Shown here one piece after another: positions 41,772 through 45,296 of a stretch of 45,296 nucleotides of DNA. This DNA comes from Comamonadaceae bacterium (GTDB lineage: Bacteria > Pseudomonadota > Gammaproteobacteria > Burkholderiales > Burkholderiaceae_C), in contig JAJTGB010000004.1 in assembly GCA_021298995.1 (NCBI GenBank), positions 1-45,296 of the forward strand, given 5' to 3'. Numbering within the stretch: the stretch's first letter is position 1; every line of letters begins with the position of its first letter. Below the pieces are notes generated by a model that saw only the letters and a list, made by a program, of their open reading frames with translations, was not told the DNA's origin and made no database searches. The position numbers and the translations under genes are program-made.

Positions 41772-43871
41772 TTAAATGGCCAGTGGATCGACATCCACCA
41801 ACCAGCGAATCAAGCCCTTGTGTTCTGGCAAAGAGCGCGATGCGTGCAATTGCTCTAGCAACAATTCAAGCACCCTGTGAAGCGCTTTTCGAGAGGGGCT
41901 TTCAATCAGCATTTGAGCGCGCTCCACATTGGCCACGCGCTGAATACTCATGGGCACGGCCGGATACACACTCACTTCGGCCAATGCCGCAGCATCGTTG
42001 GCACTGATGTTGTGCGCAGATTGCAACTGCGCATTGGCATGATTTAAAAATGCTTGTGCCACTGACTGCATGCGGGCATCACTTCGAATCAAAGCTTGGA
42101 ACGTGCTGGGCGGCAGCCCTGCTTCCAAACGCTCCTTCAATTGTTGTTCTGCAAAGGCAGGGTAGTCGTGTTTTTTAAGCGCTTCAAACAAGGGGTGAGA
42201 CGGGTGAAAAGTTTGCACCCACATTTCACTGCTGGCACTTTGTGCGGCATCACGACCTGCGCGCCCGCCCGCTTGCATGAGCAAGGCAAACAAGCGCTCT
42301 GGCGCCCTGAAGTCGCTAGAGAACAAAGCACCATCCGGATTGACCGCGGCCACCAAAGTGATGCGCCGAAAGTCGTGCCCTTTGGCAATCATTTGCGTAC
42401 CCACCAGCACATCCACTTCGCCGCTGTGCACCCCTGCCAGCTGAGCTTCTAGCGAGCCTTTTAATTTGGTGCTGTCTGCATCGATGCGCATCACCTTCAC
42501 GGGCTGGCCATCAGGCCGCTTCACATCGACCAACAGCTCGGCCAAGTGTTCTTCAAGTTGCTCGGTGCCGCGTCCCATGGGGGCAATGTCGGCATTGCCG
42601 CACGCGGGGCAGACGCGGGGCACCCGTTCGGTGAAGCCGCAGTGGTGGCAGCGCAGAGTGCGGTCAATTTTGTGAAACACCCGAAACGCACTGCAATGCG
42701 AACATTCACTTTTCCAGTCGCAATCTGCGCAATGCAGCACAGGGGCATAGCCGCGCCGGTTAAGCAGCAGCATGCTTTGCTCGCCCTTGGCCACACGCTC
42801 TTGAATGGCGGCCATCAAAGGGGCTGACAAAACTGTTTTGCGCGGCTGATGGTTCATGTCAACCCGGCGTACAAAAGGCAGCTGACCCGCCCCAATGCGC
42901 GCAGGCATGGGCAAGCGCACATAGCGGCCGCCTTCTGCCGCGGGCCTGCTGTGATGCCAGCTTTCTAAAGAGGGGGTGGCCGAACCCAAAATCACTTTCG
43001 CGCCTTCAAGGCGCGCTCGGTAAATGGCCAAATCTCGAGCGGAGTAACGCGCACCTTCTTGCTGTTTGTAACTGGCATCGTGCTCTTCATCCACCACAAT
43101 CCATTTCAGGTGGGGCATGGAGGCAAAGATGGCCATCCGCGTGCCCAACACAATTCGGGCACTGCCTTGGTGGGCTGCCAACCAGCTCTTCAATCTTTGG
43201 GGGCCAGTCATGCCGCTGTGCATCGAGACCACACCTTCATCGCCAAATCTGGCTTTCACGCGCGCTTCCAGTTGCGGCGTGAGGTTGATCTCGGGCACCA
43301 TCATGAGGGCTTGCCCTTTGGGGTTGTCCGCCAAGCACCTGGCCACCGCTTGCAGGTAGACCTCTGTTTTGCCGCTGCCTGTGGCGCCGTGCAGCAGGAA
43401 GGGACCGGTTGCCGCCGCCATTTGAGCCAACACTTCAGATTGCTGAGCCGACAAAGGCCAAGGAGACTGAAGTGCGGCAGCCAAGCTTTCAGTGCTTGCG
43501 GGCTGTTTTTTCAAGCGCCTTGCCATTTGCACCGGCGTGAGGTCTCTGAGTTGCGGCGGCAAGGCGGCCATGGCCACTTCGCCCAATGCACGTTGGTAGT
43601 ACTGAGCGCTGAACTGAACCAACTGTCGCCAGTTGGCACTCAAGGGCTCGATGCCATCCAACACCGCTGTGACTTGACGCAAAGTGTGCGTGCTCAGACT
43701 GGCGGGGGGGCTGGTGTGAACGCCCCACACCACGCCCAACACTTCTCTGCTGCCAAATGGCACTCTGACCAATTGACCTTCCAATGCGGGCAATTCGGTG
43801 ACATAGGTCAGCAAACCGCCCACTTGACTGTGTGCGGGCGCTGAAACTGCAATGTCAAGCCACTTTTGCAT
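41772..43871 (-). CDS. priA: Primosomal protein N' (replication restart helicase PriA)
   Basis: 699 residues from ATG 43871 (MQKWLDIAVSAPAHSQV); the frame extends to TTG 43889. The N-terminal fork-binding domain (YVTELPALEGQLVRVPFGSREVLGVVWG) is followed by helicase motif I GATGSGKTEVYL, motif II VDEEHDASYKQ, the paired-cysteine zinc module (CADCDWKSECSHC ... CHHCGF ... CPACG) and late motifs VLVGTQMIAKGHDF and MQAGGRAGRD. PriA reloads the replisome at stalled forks. The order hemE-priA on one strand occurs in other Burkholderiales. Confidence 0.95.
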   Translation of the reverse strand: MQKWLDIAVSAPAHSQVGGLLTYVTELPALEGQLVRVPFGSREVLGVVWGVHTSPPASLSTHTLRQVTAVLDGIEPLSANWRQLVQFSAQYYQRALGEVAMAALPPQLRDLTPVQMARRLKKQPASTESLAAALQSPWPLSAQQSEVLAQMAAATGPFLLHGATGSGKTEVYLQAVARCLADNPKGQALMMVPEINLTPQLEARVKARFGDEGVVSMHSGMTGPQRLKSWLAAHQGSARIVLGTRMAIFASMPHLKWIVVDEEHDASYKQQEGARYSARDLAIYRARLEGAKVILGSATPSLESWHHSRPAAEGGRYVRLPMPARIGAGQLPFVRRVDMNHQPRKTVLSAPLMAAIQERVAKGEQSMLLLNRRGYAPVLHCADCDWKSECSHCSAFRVFHKIDRTLRCHHCGFTERVPRVCPACGNADIAPMGRGTEQLEEHLAELLVDVKRPDGQPVKVMRIDADSTKLKGSLEAQLAGVHSGEVDVLVGTQMIAKGHDFRRITLVAAVNPDGALFSSDFRAPERLFALLMQAGGRAGRDAAQSASSEMWVQTFHPSHPLFEALKKHDYPAFAEQQLKERLEAGLPPSTFQALIRSDARMQSVAQAFLNHANAQLQSAHNISANDAAALAEVSVYPAVPMSIQRVANVERAQMLIESPSRKALHRVLELLLEQLHASRSLPEHKGLIRWLVDVDPLAI

Positions 43872-44205
43872 GCAAAACCCTGTGCGCAACCCTTAACGCA
43901 AGGGCAACACTGCATTCTGTCATTTTCTTGCTCATAAATATTCTTGAAATATCGGGTAAGTTGTTGTTTTTCAAGGTCTTTAAAGACAGTCCCAATAAAC
44001 TGTGGATAACTTTGTTGAAAACTCAGTCTGATGACCCGCAAACCCTTGAAAAATAAGGCTTTGCTTGGATTGCTCGCGAACTGAGCAAATTCATTAAACC
44101 TATTTAAAACAACAACTTACGATACATCGGGTGTTGCGTCTCAGCTTGTAATTGAGATGAGAATTTTAAATTCCATGAAAAGAAGTTTTGTGCATAAGTC
44201 AATAG
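43872..44205. other. priA upstream gap with long inverted repeat and a DnaA-like box
   Basis: No credible gene. TATCG plus TAAGTTGTTGTTTT (43950-43970) is matched in inverted orientation by 44106-44124, a 14-bp perfect stem plus a 5-bp extension with a two-base bulge, 135 bases apart. Inside are a 12-base palindrome GTCTTTAAAGAC (43976-43987) and one DnaA-box match TGTGGATAA (44001-44009). The heptamer ATCGGGT occurs at 43951-43957 and 44126-44132. The priA promoter should be here, but no confident -35/-10 was found. Confidence 0.5.
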
Positions 44206-44241
44206 AAAAAACCCAAATATTTAAATATTTTTGGGTCTTTT
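44206..44241. terminator. Bidirectional rho-independent terminator after hemE
   Basis: ACCCAAA (44211-44217) pairs with TTTGGGT (44230-44236) around an AT palindrome. Minus-strand transcripts from hemE would end in the T-run opposite 44211-44206; the plus strand also has CTTTTT after the stem. Confidence 0.65.
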
Positions 44242-44311
44242 TGGACCAGAAGTGCGCTAGAGAAAGCGCGGCGCCTATTCAGCACAATCTCGGCACAAGT
44301 TCAGCACAAGT

Positions 44312-45295
44312 TCAGCGTCTCAGCAGTTTGGAGTGGGCATGAACCGCCTCCACCAAGGCCGACACATGCTCGGGGGGTGTGAATTGGCTAATGCCGTGTC
44401 CCAAGTTGAAGATGTGGGTTGGCCCCGTGGTGTTTTTGTCGGTGTGCGGTTTGCCAAAACTGTCTAGCACCCGAACCACTTCTTTTTGAATTTGCGCAGG
44501 CGGCGCAAACAACACATTGGGATCGATGTTGCCCTGTAGTGCTTTGCCCGGGCCATTCACGGCGCCACCCACCATTTGGCGGGCTCGGCCCAAGTTCATG
44601 GTCCAGTCAAGGCCCAAAACTTCACAGTCCAATGAGCCCATTTGGTCGAGCCACAAGCCACCACCCTTGGTAAACACAATGCGCGGAATGGTCACGCCTT
44701 GGTGTTCTTTCTTCACCAGCGCCAAAACTTGGGCGGTGTAGGCCAAGCTGAACTCTTGGAAGGCGGCATCGGCCAAAACGCCGCCCCAGCTGTCAAAAAT
44801 CATCACGGCCTGAGCCCCGGCTTCAATTTGAGTATTCAAATAAAGCGCCACAGCTTGTGCGTTGACTTCCAAAATGCGGTGCATCAAATCGGGTCGGCTG
44901 TAGAGCATCGATTTGACCAAGCGGTAATCGTCAGAGCCTTTGCCCTCCACCATGTAGCAGGCCAAGGTCCAGGGGCTGCCCGAAAAGCCAATCAAGGGCA
45001 CGCGGCCATTCAAGGCTTTGCGAATGGAGGTGACCGCATCAAAGACATAGCGCAACTTGGCCATGTCAGGCACTTGCAGCTCGGCCACGGCAGCTTCATC
45101 GCGCACAGATTTGGCAAAACGAGGACCCTCGCCCAATGCAAAGCTCAAGCCCAGGCCCATGGCGTCAGGCACGGTCAGGATGTCGCTGAACAAAATGGCC
45201 GCATCCAAGGGGTAGCGTTCTAGGGGTTGAAGCGTCACTTCGGTGGCAAAGTCAACGTTGGTGGCCAAGCCCATGAAGCTGCCCGCTTTGGCGCG
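44312..45295 (-). CDS. hemE: Uroporphyrinogen decarboxylase, partial (N-terminus off window)
   Basis: The frame is open to the window edge ([13 protein letters not shown] at the edge), so the Met at 45274 is internal; 327 of about 360-370 residues are visible. Typical segments: [28 protein letters not shown], where the Asp is the key catalytic residue region, [23 protein letters not shown], and [22 protein letters not shown] near the end. It removes four carboxyl groups from uroporphyrinogen III to give coproporphyrinogen III in haem synthesis. Housekeeping; upstream of priA on the same strand but separated by 440 bases and a terminator. Confidence 0.94.
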   Translation of the reverse strand, partial: RAKAGSFMGLATNVDFATEVTLQPLERYPLDAAILFSDILTVPDAMGLGLSFALGEGPRFAKSVRDEAAVAELQVPDMAKLRYVFDAVTSIRKALNGRVPLIGFSGSPWTLACYMVEGKGSDDYRLVKSMLYSRPDLMHRILEVNAQAVALYLNTQIEAGAQAVMIFDSWGGVLADAAFQEFSLAYTAQVLALVKKEHQGVTIPRIVFTKGGGLWLDQMGSLDCEVLGLDWTMNLGRARQMVGGAVNGPGKALQGNIDPNVLFAPPAQIQKEVVRVLDSFGKPHTDKNTTGPTHIFNLGHGISQFTPPEHVSALVEAVHAHSKLLRR

Positions 45296-45296
45296 C

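Noticed and set aside
44001-44009. Replication origin suggested by a DnaA box
   Set aside because: Only one box match was seen, with no box cluster, dnaA or dnaN nearby.
44157-44342. 61-codon plus-strand open frame between priA and hemE
   Set aside because: It runs through the terminator hairpin and into the hemE end, and has no ribosome-binding site or domain.

Overview
The window looks like a chromosomal segment of a betaproteobacterium, most likely Burkholderiales and probably Comamonadaceae (Limnohabitans/Rhodoferax-like). The reasons are the Bug-type tricarboxylate-transport binding protein, the glucokinase-RpiR fusion, the tonB-exbB-exbD-exbD gene order and the housekeeping set rep/priA/hemE. 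This assignment is inferred from protein character only; no rRNA, tRNA, IS element or CRISPR array was seen.

Layout. (i) 1-4603, plus strand: the end of a branched-chain/aromatic-type ABC uptake cluster (periplasmic binding protein, LivF-like ATPase, PaaK-like acyl-CoA ligase), then a separate Bug-family binding protein. (ii) 4703-9175, minus strand: tonB, exbB, exbD, exbD, glucokinase, secreted esterase, which looks like one operon. (iii) 9337-11208, minus: a fused glucokinase-RpiR regulator, divergent from a secreted GH13 amylase and a MATE transporter (11441-15558, plus). (iv) 15543-25619, minus: seven genes: pullulanase, maltodextrin-type ABC binding protein, two permeases, a GH13 alpha-1,4-glucosidase type enzyme, a MalK-type ATPase and a GH13 oligo-1,6-glucosidase type enzyme. 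(v) 25778-31564, plus: three more exported GH13 enzymes. (vi) 31592-35968, minus: a TonB-dependent receptor followed by a flavin-dependent tryptophan-halogenase-family gene. (vii) 36266-38593, plus: a periplasmic repeat protein and a LacI-family regulator. (viii) 38590-45295: unrelated housekeeping genes (rep, AEC transporter, priA, partial hemE).

Regions ii-vii read as one starch/pullulan/maltodextrin utilisation locus. Exported amylases and a pullulanase cut polymer, the TonB receptor (powered by its own TonB-ExbBD) brings oligosaccharides into the periplasm, the ABC system carries them inward, two cytoplasmic glucosidases with complementary predicted bond preferences release glucose, and glucokinase phosphorylates it. 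No maltose phosphorylase or amylomaltase is present, which fits a glucose/glucokinase route.

The most notable observations are these. The MalK-type ATPase has lost its Walker A region in frame. The glucokinase half of the RpiR fusion has a substituted phosphate-binding motif (DIGGLYAR instead of DIGGTNAR) while an intact glucokinase is encoded next to tonB. A set of HexR-like palindromes, TGTAR-N5-YTACA, lies at the main promoters of the locus, and LacI-type operators lie at two of them, suggesting a two-regulator regulon. A halogenase with its catalytic motifs intact sits behind the receptor, with a strong terminator between them. Three overlapping hairpins precede the livF-like gene.
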